DNA of 62,279 nucleotides from positions 1,648,010 through 1,710,288 of the forward strand of contig BFEA01000264.1 in assembly GCA_003427395.1 (NCBI GenBank). The letters run 5' to 3'. Positions 32,026 through 42,236 of this stretch are shown piece by piece. The notes beneath the pieces were generated by a model, which was not told where the DNA came from, did no database searches, and saw only the letters and a list, made by a program, of their open reading frames with translations. The translations under genes and the position numbers were made by a program. Every line of letters begins with the position of its first letter. Within the stretch, counting starts at the first letter, position 1. The DNA comes from Chara braunii. Its lineage: Eukaryota > Streptophyta > Charophyceae > Charales > Characeae.

Positions 32026-32524
32026 TGGACCGCCTGAAGACGCAGTTAGGTTTTCTTGCCAACTGTTACAACCCGTCCCTATGACAGTCGCTGCGGCCCG
32101 GACCTGTGACAGTTGCGGCAGCCCGGACCTGTTTCCTTGTCACGGCTCGCGTCCGCCTCCAAACTTAGCTCTCGATTGCCTTGATTACCACCTCCACTAA
32201 CCCGTACCGGCCGCAGATCTCGTGTTCTCCCTCTATCCCAAGAATCCCTGTGTCTAAGTAAACCTCTCCTTCAGGATCGGCCAACAAGGCCGTGCCTCTC
32301 CGGATCTGCAGTTCACTCGTGACACCCCTCAAGAGTCTCTGAGCGTCTCTCTCCGTCCTCCTTGCTAGTTCTCCTAGCCCTGTCTGAATTGGCTAGCCCG
32401 CTAAAGGGGCTCCTACTGCCGTCCAATGTCGCCCATCAACCTTTCTAGTTTCTTTTATCCTTCCAAGAACTTCCAATTTCTATTTTCACTACCTTATCTC
32501 CTGAACGGCTACGAGGTCATCTGT
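32026..32524 (-). other. Spacer between leader ORFs and gag of B
   Basis: No frame longer than a few dozen codons in the element's direction. It could be the untranslated or intergenic segment before gag. A plus-strand frame across it is antisense and has no support. Confidence 0.4.
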
Positions 32525-33040
32525 CTAACAGCTGAGGTAAGTTAGTGCTATAACCACTTGTAACTTCATCGCCGACCGCCCCAATATGTCATAAAATGTT
32601 TCAAAGTCCTCATTATCTCCTCCATCGTCTATTGTCTCTAAAGTCTTTATCGTTTCCTTCCAGTACCGGTTGTGAGCGGCTAACACCCTGAGTATTGCAC
32701 CATATGTTACAACTCTCGCTAACTCTCCAGCTTTCCTGGCTTCGCTTATCTTCAACCTTTCAGCCTCTCTGGTCGTCTCGTACCATGCTCTTATCCGAGG
32801 CCGCCCTTCGAAGGGTGTTACTCGGAGTACGTATTTTATCCTTCGTCCTCTATCTATTCCAATCCAAAGTCTTGTCCCCCTCGCTTCACGCAGGGCACGA
32901 CGGAAACACTTTGCCTCCTCAACTATGCACAGTCTGGTATGGAGCTGGAGTTCTATGATCACTAACACTAATGGTCCGTCCAGTCTCCCTACCACATGTA
33001 ATGCGTACCGATCCGTCGTGTGTAGTGCAGTCCCGCTCAT
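32525..33040 (-). CDS. Leader ORF of B with type 1 module, unknown family
   Basis: An ATG frame of 171 codons. ALHVVGRL..PLVLVIIELQL (strands), EEAKCFRRALREAR (helix), RIKYVLRVTPFEG (residues 67-79), WYETTREAERL (86-96), then ARKAGELARVVTYGAIL and an acidic end. The middle matches ISYLLKVVKVG...YHTFQERVSLARR at 17337-17627 of element A in order and spacing. The start ATG overlaps the stop of the preceding frame by four bases (ATGA). No enzymatic motif seen. Confidence 0.5.
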   Translation of the reverse strand: MSGTALHTTDRYALHVVGRLDGPLVLVIIELQLHTRLCIVEEAKCFRRALREARGTRLWIGIDRGRRIKYVLRVTPFEGRPRIRAWYETTREAERLKISEARKAGELARVVTYGAILRVLAAHNRYWKETIKTLETIDDGGDNEDFETFYDILGRSAMKLQVVIALTYLSC

Positions 33041-33314
33041 GTCCTGTCGCTACTCCCCTGCGTTACTTTGTCTCCAGTTGTCTCGCTCTCTGCAGATCGC
33101 TTACTAGTTTCTTCGCGTGATACGCTTCTAGCCTTTACCTTCTCCAAAAAGTCTGATCTCCACGCCTGGATATTCTCTCTCTCCTCCCTAAACAGACTCT
33201 CTAACTCTCTCGTCACGAGTTCAGCTCTTCGCAACTTGCCCTCGTCCTGACACGACCAGATCTCCCTTAACTTGTCCCCCAACTTCTTTACCTGGTTCAA
33301 GAGTGGTTCCTTAA
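33037..33314 (-). pseudogene. Leader region of B, helical charged segment
   Basis: A frame open from about 33314 to 33037 without ATG. It is strongly charged and probably alpha-helical or coiled coil (LGDKLREIWSCQDEGKLRRA, ELVTRELESLFREERENI), ending in a Ser/Glu/Thr-rich tail. It is in the same frame as 33382-33669 and 33781-34095, with stops between. Confidence 0.35.
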
Positions 33315-33381
33315 CGCGCTTTCACACTCTTCCGACTGCCTCACTCTCCTCTTCCATACTCAGTCCACATCTTTCTCCATC

Positions 33382-33669
33382 TCACCCTCTCACCCTCGCT
33401 CTAGCCTCCGCTACCGTCTCATCGTGGTAGTGCTCCGCGCGCATATAACCATGAGACCATATCATCATATCATAGGAAATCGAGGTCTCGAAGGTCACTT
33501 GCGCCAGTACATCAGCTCTATGCTCGTGGATCAAATCCCTAGCTCGTTGTATGCACTCACTCGCCGTCAAGTCCTCGTCTACGTACGCTCGGAGAAGTAC
33601 TGTCACAGTGTATCCTGTGCTTACGAGTTGCTCTTCTACACGCATCACCGTGGCCGTCCTCCCCGGCAT
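33382..33669 (-). CDS. Leader ORF of B with type 1 module (second copy)
   Basis: An ATG frame of 95 codons. Strand GYTVTVLLRAYV (19-30), helix SECIQRARDLIHEHRADVL, strand VTFETSISYDMMIWSHG (58-74), then YHDETVAEARARVR. The order and many positions match 17337-17627 and 17628-17900 of element A (T..SI.Y....V....G and E...L/EAR.RV). It is in frame with the ORFs on either side across stops. Confidence 0.5.
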   Translation of the reverse strand: MPGRTATVMRVEEQLVSTGYTVTVLLRAYVDEDLTASECIQRARDLIHEHRADVLAQVTFETSISYDMMIWSHGYMRAEHYHDETVAEARARVRG

Positions 33670-33780
33670 TCCCTAAGCTGCAACCTCGAAGAGAAATCTC
33701 GCGTCTTCTAGCCCCGCGTAATCGATCTCTGCCCGTCTCCTGCAGTACCTAATCAGATCGATAGGCCTCAGACAGTCCAC

Positions 33781-34510
33781 CTAGCTTGTAACATCTATGA
33801 TGTCTTCAAGCGTCTCTCTACTGGGCGGCCCCCACCTCACACAAATGGCGTAGTATACTTCCTTGAAGCGGGGCGCTAGGCCCTCCCAGACGGCGTAAAG
33901 CGTGTGATCGACTGCTCTCCTTAAACGATCCACGCTCCCATAGGTCTGCCATATCACGAAGGTAGGAACTCCGAATCGCCAATCCGTTCTCGGGTAGAGG
34001 GTCGGATGTGGTGGACCGTATACCAAGCAGCTCCTACTCGTCCTCCCTCCAGAGAGTCTCGCCAATTGCTGATTAACGATCACTCTGGCCAACAACTCGC
34101 TTCTTCACCAACTCCTGCTCACCCCCGCGAGCGTTAGCCCTATCTCTAAATTGTGTGTTCTATCCGCTATTAGATGCCCGACCCCTTCTAGATCATGAGT
34201 CCTCTCGGGTCGTTCGTCTCGTAGTATCACTGTCCATAGGAAGAGCCCCTCAGCGAGCCANGACCCCTTCTAGATCATGAGTCCTCTCGGGTCGTTCGTC
34301 TCGTAGTATCACTGTCCATAGGAAGAGCCCCTCAGCGAGCCACGATCCCAAGTATCGTATCGGTACACGCCCTGCCTCTTCTAACGCCACAAGAAGTGGT
34401 ATGTCGTATCCAACCGTCATCTTTCTGGGTTTCACAATCTTCCTCACACTATACGATTCGGACTCTCGTGAGAAAACATAAGCTAACCAGGCCGCTGAAT
34501 CACTCCTCAT
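33781..34510 (-). pseudogene. Leader region of B, second repeat unit (W..IL / VPxF / RRxAxxDY order)
   Basis: An ATG frame from 34510 reads SVRKIVKPRKMTVGYDI, RVPIRYLG and AEGLFLWTVILRDER until an artificial-looking 82 base duplication at 34261. If that is ignored it continues in frame as HLIADRTHNLEIGLTLAG, a TGA, then GVPTFVIWQTYG and HTLYAVWEGLAPRFKEVYY to a stop at 33781, and onward as CRRRAEIDYAGLE. The same order is found in the first unit (35689-34674). No known domain. Confidence 0.4.
34180..34342. repeat. 81 bp tandem duplication separated by one N, probable assembly artefact
   Basis: Bases 34180-34260 and 34262-34342 are the same 81 bp sequence with a single N between. It interrupts a leader ORF of element B. 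Removing 82 bases brings the two halves of that ORF into one frame, so it is more likely a gap-closing error than a real duplication. Confidence 0.75.
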
Positions 34511-34673
34511 TTCTTCTCCTACTCTTGGTCAGCATCACTCTACTTCCTCTAATACACCCCATCTCTCGACATTGTTAACTCTGGTTACAACTCTCGCACT
34601 CAGGTCCAGTATGGTCGAATAGGTTCAGTAACCAGGCTCACTCATCCGTCGCCCTGGTGTGCTCCTCTACCTC

Positions 34674-35260
34674 CTACGCCCGGACCGCTACTCCTATCCT
34701 GGGAAAATGGGCGTCTATAACATCAATCTCCTCCTCGTCAACCTCGCTCTCTGGGTCGACCCAGTCTGGTTCCCACAGCTCCTCGTCGTCTTCTCGCTCC
34801 CAACCCTCATCGTCAAACTCGTCCTCGACGCGGTATGACGCCTGTCCTATGGCCCGGTAGTATTCCGTCAACTGATGGTCATATATCAGAGGTCGCCCGA
34901 CATCCTCACTCCACCAGCTCCCCCAGTCGTCTGAGAAGAGCCGCTCGATGCAAGTCACGTACTCGAGGCCTGCTCGGAGCTCTCGGTCTAGCCAATCCCA
35001 AACGCACAAAGGCTGGGGCCACTCGTCGTCTATCGAGCGGATCAGCTCTATAAGCTGAACCCTCTCGTCTCCCCAACGAGGCCCACCGATCGCAAGCGAA
35101 TAATAGATGTAGTCTAGGTCGGCAGGCCTTCTCGCCAGGATTTTGAGATCCTAATAGGCCAGGTATGTCTCGACCACTCCACCAATACCTCCAAAGACGC
35201 TCTCTACTACGAATATCGGAACTATCGCCCGCAGGCTCCTAACGCTGTACGGGAAAACCC
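34674..35260 (-). pseudogene. Leader region of B, first repeat unit, second half
   Basis: The frame around 35260-35150 reads FPYSVRSLRAIVPIFVVESV and VETYLAY, a TAG, then ILARRPADLDYIYYSL, and continues to 34674 as WPQPLCVWDWLDRELRAGLE, CIERLF..WG.WW and a very acidic end (DEFDDEGWEREDDEELWEPD). VPIFVVESVFGG matches VPTFVIWQTYGS, and RRPADLDYIYY matches RRRAEIDYAGL, of the second unit. Unknown function. Confidence 0.4.
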
Positions 35261-35269
35261 CGTCCCGTG

Positions 35270-35689
35270 CTACCACCAGCTCGCCCGTGATATCAGAGGA
35301 GGGCGTCCGTGAAATAGGGTCAACGGGTCGATCGCGTCCTCCGCTCGGAAAGCAGCTACCTCTTCCCCTAGGTAGCGTAATGGCCTGCTAACTGCGTCAC
35401 TAGTCCCTGTCGTCGCCAGGCCCACCACGGCCTCCCTGACCGTACCCGGTCCCAAATACAAGTAGGCTCTCACTACACTCACTCCTTGCCCCTGCCGGTG
35501 CTCTCTGTACGTCCAAAGTCACACGTCCTCGGACAGGATTATGGACCTCCACGCAAACTGGCCGTCAGCGTGTCGAATGCTGCGTCCGGGGATTGTGAGC
35601 TCGACCAGATCCCCCTCTATGAGTTCAGGGGGCTCTAAGTCCCAGTCAATGGTAGCCCCATAGACCTCTACTTGCACCCGCGGACACAT
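35270..35689 (-). pseudogene. Leader region of B, first repeat unit, start
   Basis: An ATG at 35689 opens a 56-codon frame beginning MCPRVQVEVYGATIDW, with IEGDLVELTIPGRSI and ADGQFAWRSIILSEDV, closed by TGA at 35519. The same frame continues as GVSVVRAYLYLGPGTVREAV and RPLRYLGEEVAAFRAE to 35270. ADGQFAWRSIIL corresponds to AEGLFLWTVILR of the second unit. This is the first coding-looking sequence after the 5' LTR side of B and the likely start of the leader ORF. Unknown family. Confidence 0.4.
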
Positions 35690-35799
35690 TCAACTGGCGG
35701 TTAGAGAGAACGCAGCAAGCGAAAGGTGTAGATTAATAACTGAAAATTCGCGTCGCTTACCTCACGCCTTCGAGAACAAGCTAGTAGGTTCACCTGAAA

Positions 35800-36157
35800 N
35801 NNNNNNNNNNNNNNNNNNNNNNNNNNNNNNNNNNNNNNNNNNNNNNNNNNNNNNNNNNNNNNNNNNNNNNNNNNNNNNNNNNNNNNNNNNNNNNNNNNNN
35901 NNNNNNNNNNNNNNNNNNNNNNNNNNNNNNNNNNNNNNNNNNNNNNNNNNNNNNNNNNNNNNNNNNNNNNNNNNNNNNNNNNNNNNNNNNNNNNNNNNNN
36001 NNNNNNNNNNNNNNNNNNNNNNNNNNNNNNNNNNNNNNNNNNNNNNNNNNNNNNNNNNNNNNNNNNNNNNNNNNNNNNNNNNNNNNNNNNNNNNNNNNNN
36101 NNNNNNNNNNNNNNNNNNNNNNNNNNNNNNNNNNNNNNNNNNNNNNNNNNNNNNNNN
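35800..36157. other. Assembly gap (358 N)
   Basis: A run of N; the true length is unknown. It lies in the 5' leader of element B, upstream of the first leader ORF. Confidence 0.99.
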
Positions 36158-37138
36158 AATGAAACAAGAGGAAAGTCGCTTAAAGAAACAAATTTCTAAC
36201 GTATTTATAATTAATTTCCCTAATCGCTTTCAATATATTTATAAAAAAAAGAGTTAATTTAAATTAGGAGATTTTTTTTTCGAAATTTCGACAGCACTTT
36301 GCCTCCCCCCCCCCGTCGGGATAGGGTTCGGCCGAAGGCCTCAAAATACCGACGGTAGATGTTTAACAAGAAAGATTAAGAACCGAAAAAGTATCTCAAT
36401 CTTGAGCTAATTTTCAAGTATTTTCTTTAATTATTTAAGATTTAATTCAATAAAATTCAGCAAATTGCGGAGAAATTTCGCCAGCACTTTGCTCCCCCCC
36501 GATGGAATGGGGTTAAGCGAAGTATCTCCCGAATCACAAGTCGTAATAAAGCCGACTCCTCTTTCTTGAAGAATTTAATCGATTTTTAATGACAAATTAT
36601 TACTTAAAACAAATTTACAACTTAATTTATTTAATAAAACAAAATTCTCAATATTGATTAATTTCAATTTGGTCAACTGGATTTATACAAAATTTTCTCA
36701 ACACCGGTCGGAGAGAAAGACTTGTGTCCGCCCGGCTACGCACCGCCCTTCCCTAACTTAGGGTTAGGGTTTACCCTAATTAGGGTTTACCCCCATTAAG
36801 GTTTTGGGGTTTTGCGCGCGACCGCACGCCACCACGTTTGACTTCTCGAGGCAGAAAATTTTCCGTCGGTTTATAGTTTGTTAAAAGTCAGGTTCGAACG
36901 GATCACTTTTGCCGACTTCTGTTTCTCTTCTATTTTTATAAAAATACAAAGAAAATCACTAATTCCTCTTAATTTTTTCCTCTTTGCCTGTCTGTTGGCG
37001 GTCACCACTCGTCCAAACGGAGTCCGTTTTCCCCGACTAAGGTCTCAAAATGTCAGGAAAAATACAAGGACCAACTTTGGTCCGGCGGGGTTCACCTAAT
37101 TTCGCTTCTTTTCTTCGTAATTAAAATAAAAGGAAATT
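36158..37138 (-). other. AT-rich 5' leader of element B
   Basis: No ORF of note. Two copies of a motif (aaatttcg.cagcactttgc followed by a C run) occur at 36283-36315 and 36472-36508. A telomere-like palindromic block lies at 36749-36806. The AT content is much higher than in the coding part of B. Plant Ogre elements have long untranslated leaders as well. Confidence 0.5.
36749..36806. repeat. Telomere-like motif block with CCCTAATTAGGG palindrome
   Basis: Contains TTAGGGTTAGGG and three TAGGGTTTACCC-like units in both orientations, around a perfect 12 bp palindrome CCCTAATTAGGG (36774-36785). The unit resembles the plant telomere repeat TTTAGGG but is not a clean array. It lies in the leader of B. 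Confidence 0.5.
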
Positions 37139-37500
37139 CATGATTTTCGGAATTTTAATTAGAAAATTACAAAAAATTTCATATCTCCTTTTCTAGCCAT
37201 TAAAATTTTTCAAAAAATGTCTCAAAATGTTCTCCTCGACGAGAGCTCGAACTTTGCTCCCGCCTCGCGCAAAAACGCACGGATCAGGAGATATCGAGGA
37301 AAAAACAATTAGAAATTTTAATCCATTATTTTTTGGATTTTTAATTAGAAAAATACAAAAAATTCCATATCTTTTTTTTTAGCCGTTAGAATTTTTCAAA
37401 AAACGTCTCAAAACGTTCGCCTCCACGAGAGGGCGAACTATTCTCCAGCGCGGCTCGCACGAAAGCGCGCGGATGAGGAGATATTTCAAAAAAACTAAAT
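37139..37500. repeat. Two tandem ~187 bp units in leader of B
   Basis: Unit 1 (about 37139-37325) and unit 2 (about 37326-37500) share ttttaattagaaaa.tacaaaaaatt, catatct..tttt.tagcc.tta, aatttttcaaaaaa.gtctcaaaa.gtt and c..ggat.aggagatat in the same order. Confidence 0.75.
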
Positions 37501-37616
37501 AAAATGATTATAAAAAATAAAACTAATCAAGAAAACAAGCTAATTAGTGTTTGACTAATCAGCCCGTGCACCGCCGTTGGTTAGGGAAGGCCGCGGCCTT
37601 GGGGGTGCTGCTCCCC

Positions 37617-37634
37617 TCCCCGGCAACAGCGCCA
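37617..37634 (-). other. Primer-binding site of element B, tRNA-Asp type
   Basis: The minus strand reads TGGCGCTGTTGCCGGGGA, four bases (ACTT) inside the 5' LTR. It matches the well-known plant PBS TGGCGCCGTTGCCGGGGA, complementary to the 3' end of tRNA-Asp, with one mismatch. It fixes the polarity of B and the inner LTR border at 37639. Confidence 0.9.
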
Positions 37635-37638
37635 AAGT

Positions 37639-40600
37639 TGTGGGGAAACCCGGGGAGGGGTCACCTACCGTTCGCTGAAGCCAAGGGCAACGGCGCCTGT
37701 CACTCGCCGCGCCCGCTTCCGAGGTCCTCAGCGACCGATAGGGTATGTGGGGCGGATATGCCTGTCCGCCCCCACTGTGGGGAGGAGGTTTATATGCTCT
37801 TCTTGAGGCACAGCAAATTGCGAAAATTATTCACCCAATCAAACATTTTGTTTGAATCCACAAGGATCAATTCTCAAGGATATTAAATTCGGCTCCCGAT
37901 CACTGGGCACTAGATTTTGCCACTAAGATCAGAGACAGGGTGTTTTCATGACCAGCGATGCCCCCAGACACACATCTCCATATTTTCTGAACTTTCAAAC
38001 TTGTGACGAAAGGGAGATTCAATGAGCAGCCATGGCATCAGCCCGACACTGTTGGTTTCAGAACCGGTTTTTAGATCAAAGTCCCGCAATGCAACTCCCC
38101 TGATAGGACGCTTGATCTGGGAAATAGGGACACTTCTGATACCCGATTGGTCGATCTGACTAAGTTCACAATGAATTAAGATCGCAGAAGATAATCAAAG
38201 TAGTCGTGGGTAATTGAACAGCTTACCTCTGTATGATTAATATAACTGCATACGGGATTTTTCTTCACCTCAAATTACCGGGTGGTTTCGAAATCTGTGT
38301 CTGCAAAATGGGCTGACATTACGCCCATTTGTTTTTGTAATCAAGGTCGCTACGGTCACTGCATGGTTTTTCAAGGCCCCCTTATGGAACTGGTGTCTGA
38401 TCTTCCATAGAGGGCGTCTTTTAAGAGTAATGACCGCTGATGCGGCTGCATGTAGTGTGAGTGAGGGAAAACCAGCATTTTACACAGTTGTTCCGAAGTT
38501 CCCTTCAAAGTGTAATGCTGCTCTTGCCGTTAATCCCTTCTCACAACTCTCTCTTGGTCTGTGTGCCCAGCCCATCAGCCCCCGTTGCGTTCATACTGTC
38601 ATCACACCGTATTCGTGGTAGCTTTCAGTTCGAGTGCTTCAATCGTAGACTGCTACTTATGGAGAATTCTTGAGTCAGATCATGCATTAGACCCGTGCCC
38701 CGTTGGCTCAGCTACGGGGATAACATGAGATACAACATCAATATTGGAAAACAGAAAACTCTTCTCTCTCCCTCTCTCTCTCTCTCTCCCTGCACACTCC
38801 CTCTCTCCCTCGGCCTGCGCGCTCTCTCTCTGTGTATGTGTGTATGAGCGTCTCGTTCACATGCACCCTTACCCTCTTTCGTTTCCCCCGAATAGAACAC
38901 AGTTTCATCAATGCCGTGTCAGTTCTGAGGGGATGCTATTTTCAGCTAAACAGGCCCTCTCCATCTCTGTTTCACACATTCACACACTCACCGACTGTCT
39001 CATAGTTATCCCCGCTCATCTTACTCCCCATCCACTTGTTGCCCACACAAGGCCTCTCACATCCATTCTCTTTCTGGCACGCTCTCCACTCACGTTGCTT
39101 TCTCTCTCACTCACTCACTCTCCATCTCTCATACACTCGTTTCTCTCGTGCTCTTTTCCCACCTTCTCTTTCTCTCTCTATCACTATCTTTTTCCCGCTC
39201 TCTCGCTAGCTCCCTCACAAATTCTCTCTCTAATTTCGTTGCGCAGTCCCCTTGTTCACCGGTGCTCCTACTTACGCAAGCTCAGCCCTTCACGCCTGCT
39301 TAGCGAGCAAGTTGCCTCGCCAATGTACCTGGACGTTTTCCCTATCATATGCATGCAGTTAGAGGATTAATGAAAACGGCTCTCTCTCTCTCTCTCATGA
39401 GCTAGCACACGGTCTGAGTGCTTCACTCGCTTGCTGGATCAATCACCAAATGGACAAATGATAAAGGGTCTTTTCCATGAACACGTATAGGTACCTTGCT
39501 ATGTCATTGTGCTTCAGCAGCACACCCTGAGCTCCAATTTGAGAAAAACGTAGCACTCGGATAGCGCAACTAAGAGAAAATGAGTCTTCAATAAAGCACG
39601 GCCCCCTTTTGTTCATTGCCGCCTTCTTTCTTCATAGCCTGCCTTGTACCTTCTCACCTTCCCTGGCCCATACTTAGATCAGCAAGAGTCAGGGCAGGAT
39701 GTCTGTCATTGCCCAATGTCCAATCCTCCCCTTTTTGCACAGATAAGACGAGCAGATTTTGCCGCTGTAATCAGAATGTGTTCACCCCGCTTGTAGGGGC
39801 AGGTAAACGCATGTAATTATTCAGTAGGGAAACGGACATATCATGCCCGTAAATCTGGGTGTATTCACTCCTGTTTCGAGTACAAATTTAGAGCTTATGA
39901 TTGTAAGGATGCAGCGGGCATAAAACGAACCCAAATATTTGAATGCGAACGCCCCGCCTTTTGGGGCAGATTAACGCATTCCCAATCCCACAGCAGAGTG
40001 ATGCCCGCCTGTTAGCTGGTTCGACAGGGAGCTATGCATGCCAAGCACTACAGGAAGATCTTACCCGCTATCCTGGGTTATACTCATCAATCAATTTGAC
40101 TTAGCTTTCCCCTCTCCCGTCTGTTAAACGCTCACTTGGTTGAAGCACTAGATCATTGGGCGTGCTTCGCGCAACTTTCCCGGTGTCCTCTCTTTGGCTT
40201 GGTTGTGGGCCAGGTGCACCTTGCCCGCCTGCCTCTCCTGTAACCACCTTGCGACGAACTCCTCCCGGCTCACTGCAGCTCGAGTCTGAGGTGCGCTGGG
40301 TTCGCCTGGCATGCCCCCCCCTCTTCTCTCTCGGGTCTTCCTCCTATATCCTCAGGCGTGTCGAGTCCACCCTGCCTTCGGATTGCCGGCCCCGCCTGTA
40401 TCTCCCTACGATGTGGCCCTGGTACACTGGTCCTTTGNTGCCNCAGACCACACGCTCGGGTTCACNAGCACAGGGGCACNGGTTGATAAATTCGGTCCGC
40501 ATTATCGCCGAAATGCCCATGCTTCAGGGGTTCCACTAGGGACCCCGCAGGCATAACATTAATTCCGCAGATGGCCTGAGCAATCGACCCCAGCAGGGGG

Positions 40601-42232
40601 ACCAAGCTACGCAAGACTCACAGCCGGTTTGGTGACCCAGCAAACAATCGCATGGGTTATCTATATCACGTGAGACCATTGCAGTACCAATGGCAAAAAA
40701 GTCCGCCCTGTTCCCTGGCCAACTTTGCCACTCCACATCAGCCCCGAACCAGTTCGGACTGCACCGAGCCTATAATTGCCATGGCTCGCCCCATGTCGTT
40801 GTCGGTCTCAAACCGAACCTGAAATAAATTGTCCCAGCGGTTCCTGGCCTGGATTGATACCCCGTAGAGACCCCGGACCAGAAAATAGACCGCCGCATCG
40901 ATTCTGAATCTGAAAAATATACCGCTGCAGTGACAGGAGACCTGAAAATAAATCACCGCAGGTGTTTCAAACCTGAAATAAATCACGGTGAGGGCATCGA
41001 TCCTGAAACGAAACAACGCGATGCCACCGACCCTGATCAAACTCGAAATCCAATACCGGGCTGCTGTGCCACGCGGACGCCGAACCCGTACAACCATGCC
41101 TCGATAATCCCGTACCTGTCCCGAACCTGATATAAGACGCCGCAACGTCTCCGGACCTGAAAACAAACTGTCGCCAAGATCCCAAACCTAGAACAATTGT
41201 CATAGTGGCCCCGGTCCTGAGAATAAGTCACCGCAGTTGTCTCAAACCTGAAAATAAATCACCGTAGTGAAACAGGTGTCACCAAACCCTTACCATACCT
41301 GAAGCGTGTCAGACACCGTAGGATGTAGCCACTCCGTAACAAGCCTCATATCCGTACCGAACCAAACACCATGGTCGACCCAAGGTAGCACCTGTCCATG
41401 CGTCTCCCGCTTTCAGATTAGTAATCAAGCAAACCAGCGAAAGGGACGCAGGGCACCTCGGCCATCGGCAGTATTTGAACACCGTTAAAATCAGGGGAAA
41501 ATGTTCAATCCGGGGTCAAAGCTAACGGCGGGTAATCGAGGCGAAATTAGGTCAATCTCTCCCTATGGTCATGGTTTCCCGTCCCTTCCATCGTTTTTCA
41601 TCATTCTTCTCTTTCATTAATTCTATTGTCGGAAATATTAAATTAACTGTAAGTTCCTCAAAATTCCGAGAAAATTTAAATAAATGGCCGGATTCCTTTT
41701 GTTTTCTTTCTCTTTTACTTTTTTTAATCTTTTTTATGTTTTTAATTTAATTGTCGGGAAAATTAAAATAAAAAAGATATTCCCCCTAGAATTAAATGCT
41801 GTGAAAAATAAAGAAATTAAGGGATATTATGTTTTTTCCTTCTCCCCTATTGATCTTAATCCCTCTTCCCATCTTTAATTATGGTACTAAAATAGACAAA
41901 AATTAGAGGCCCCCTTTTGCCCCGGTCGTATGCTGCAAAAACGTTGCGGCGGGGTCAACTCGCTTGATGCCTCTCCGCGACAGGCCAATCCGGATCTAAC
42001 CCTCTGAACGGTCGGAAATGACAGTCTCCAGACATGCCGAGTGCGGCTACCCATCTTCCCATCTTTGAGGGTTACTCATAAGGCTCAGTGCGCCCAAAAT
42101 CAGGGGTGCCTTGAGTTCCCCTAATTTTGCTGCCTGGTCATACGAGACTACCATCAAAACACGGATTTGTCCCTGAGGCTAAGTTTCAGTACTGCGGATC
42201 ATAGGCGGCGCACTGCTTGTGGCCGCCTGACA
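37639..42232 (-). repeat. 5' LTR of element B (4594 bp)
   Basis: Partner of 20952-25472, near identical by eye. In element orientation it begins TGTCAGGCGG at 42232 and ends CCCCACA at 37639. It holds a CT-rich tract (38770-39190), the two CCCCGC..GGGGCAG hairpins and the minisatellite at 40800-41285. Relative to the other LTR it has about 70 extra bp at 41366-41440. Transcription signals could not be identified. Confidence 0.9.
40800..41285. repeat. Minisatellite in 5' LTR of B, core CCTGAAAATAAATCAC
   Basis: Same array as 24120-24600: irregular 30-40 bp units with cctgaaa.taaatcaccg, about ten copies. Confidence 0.65.
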
Positions 42233-42236
42233 ACGG
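42233..42236. other. Target-site duplication of element B, right copy
   Basis: ACGG (or ACGGT) directly after the LTR end CCTGACA. It matches 20948-20951. The RT codons of element A resume here. Confidence 0.9.

Larger units (their letters stand above)
20952..42232 (-). mobile_element. Element B: complete 21.3 kb Gypsy-type LTR retrotransposon, nested in A
   Basis: Two near-identical LTRs, a target duplication ACGG(T), a PBS next to the 5' LTR and minus-strand genes in the order leader ORFs, gag, CCHC knuckle, protease, RT, RNase H, integrase define a full-length element running right to left. LTRs of 4.5 kb and 21 kb total length are in the range known for plant Ogre/Tat elements. All genes carry stops or frameshifts and Ns, so it cannot move on its own. 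No clear polypurine tract is seen next to 25473. Confidence 0.9.

Noticed and set aside
34261-34342. Real tandem duplication in the leader ORF of B
   Set aside because: Perfect 81 bp identity joined by one N and frame restoration on removal point to an assembly error.
35790-36167. Open frame of unknown residues
   Set aside because: It is the N gap.
37639-42232. CRISPR array or bacterial operon
   Set aside because: The repeats are LTR minisatellites and CT tracts of unequal period; there are no Cas genes, and the window is clearly eukaryotic.
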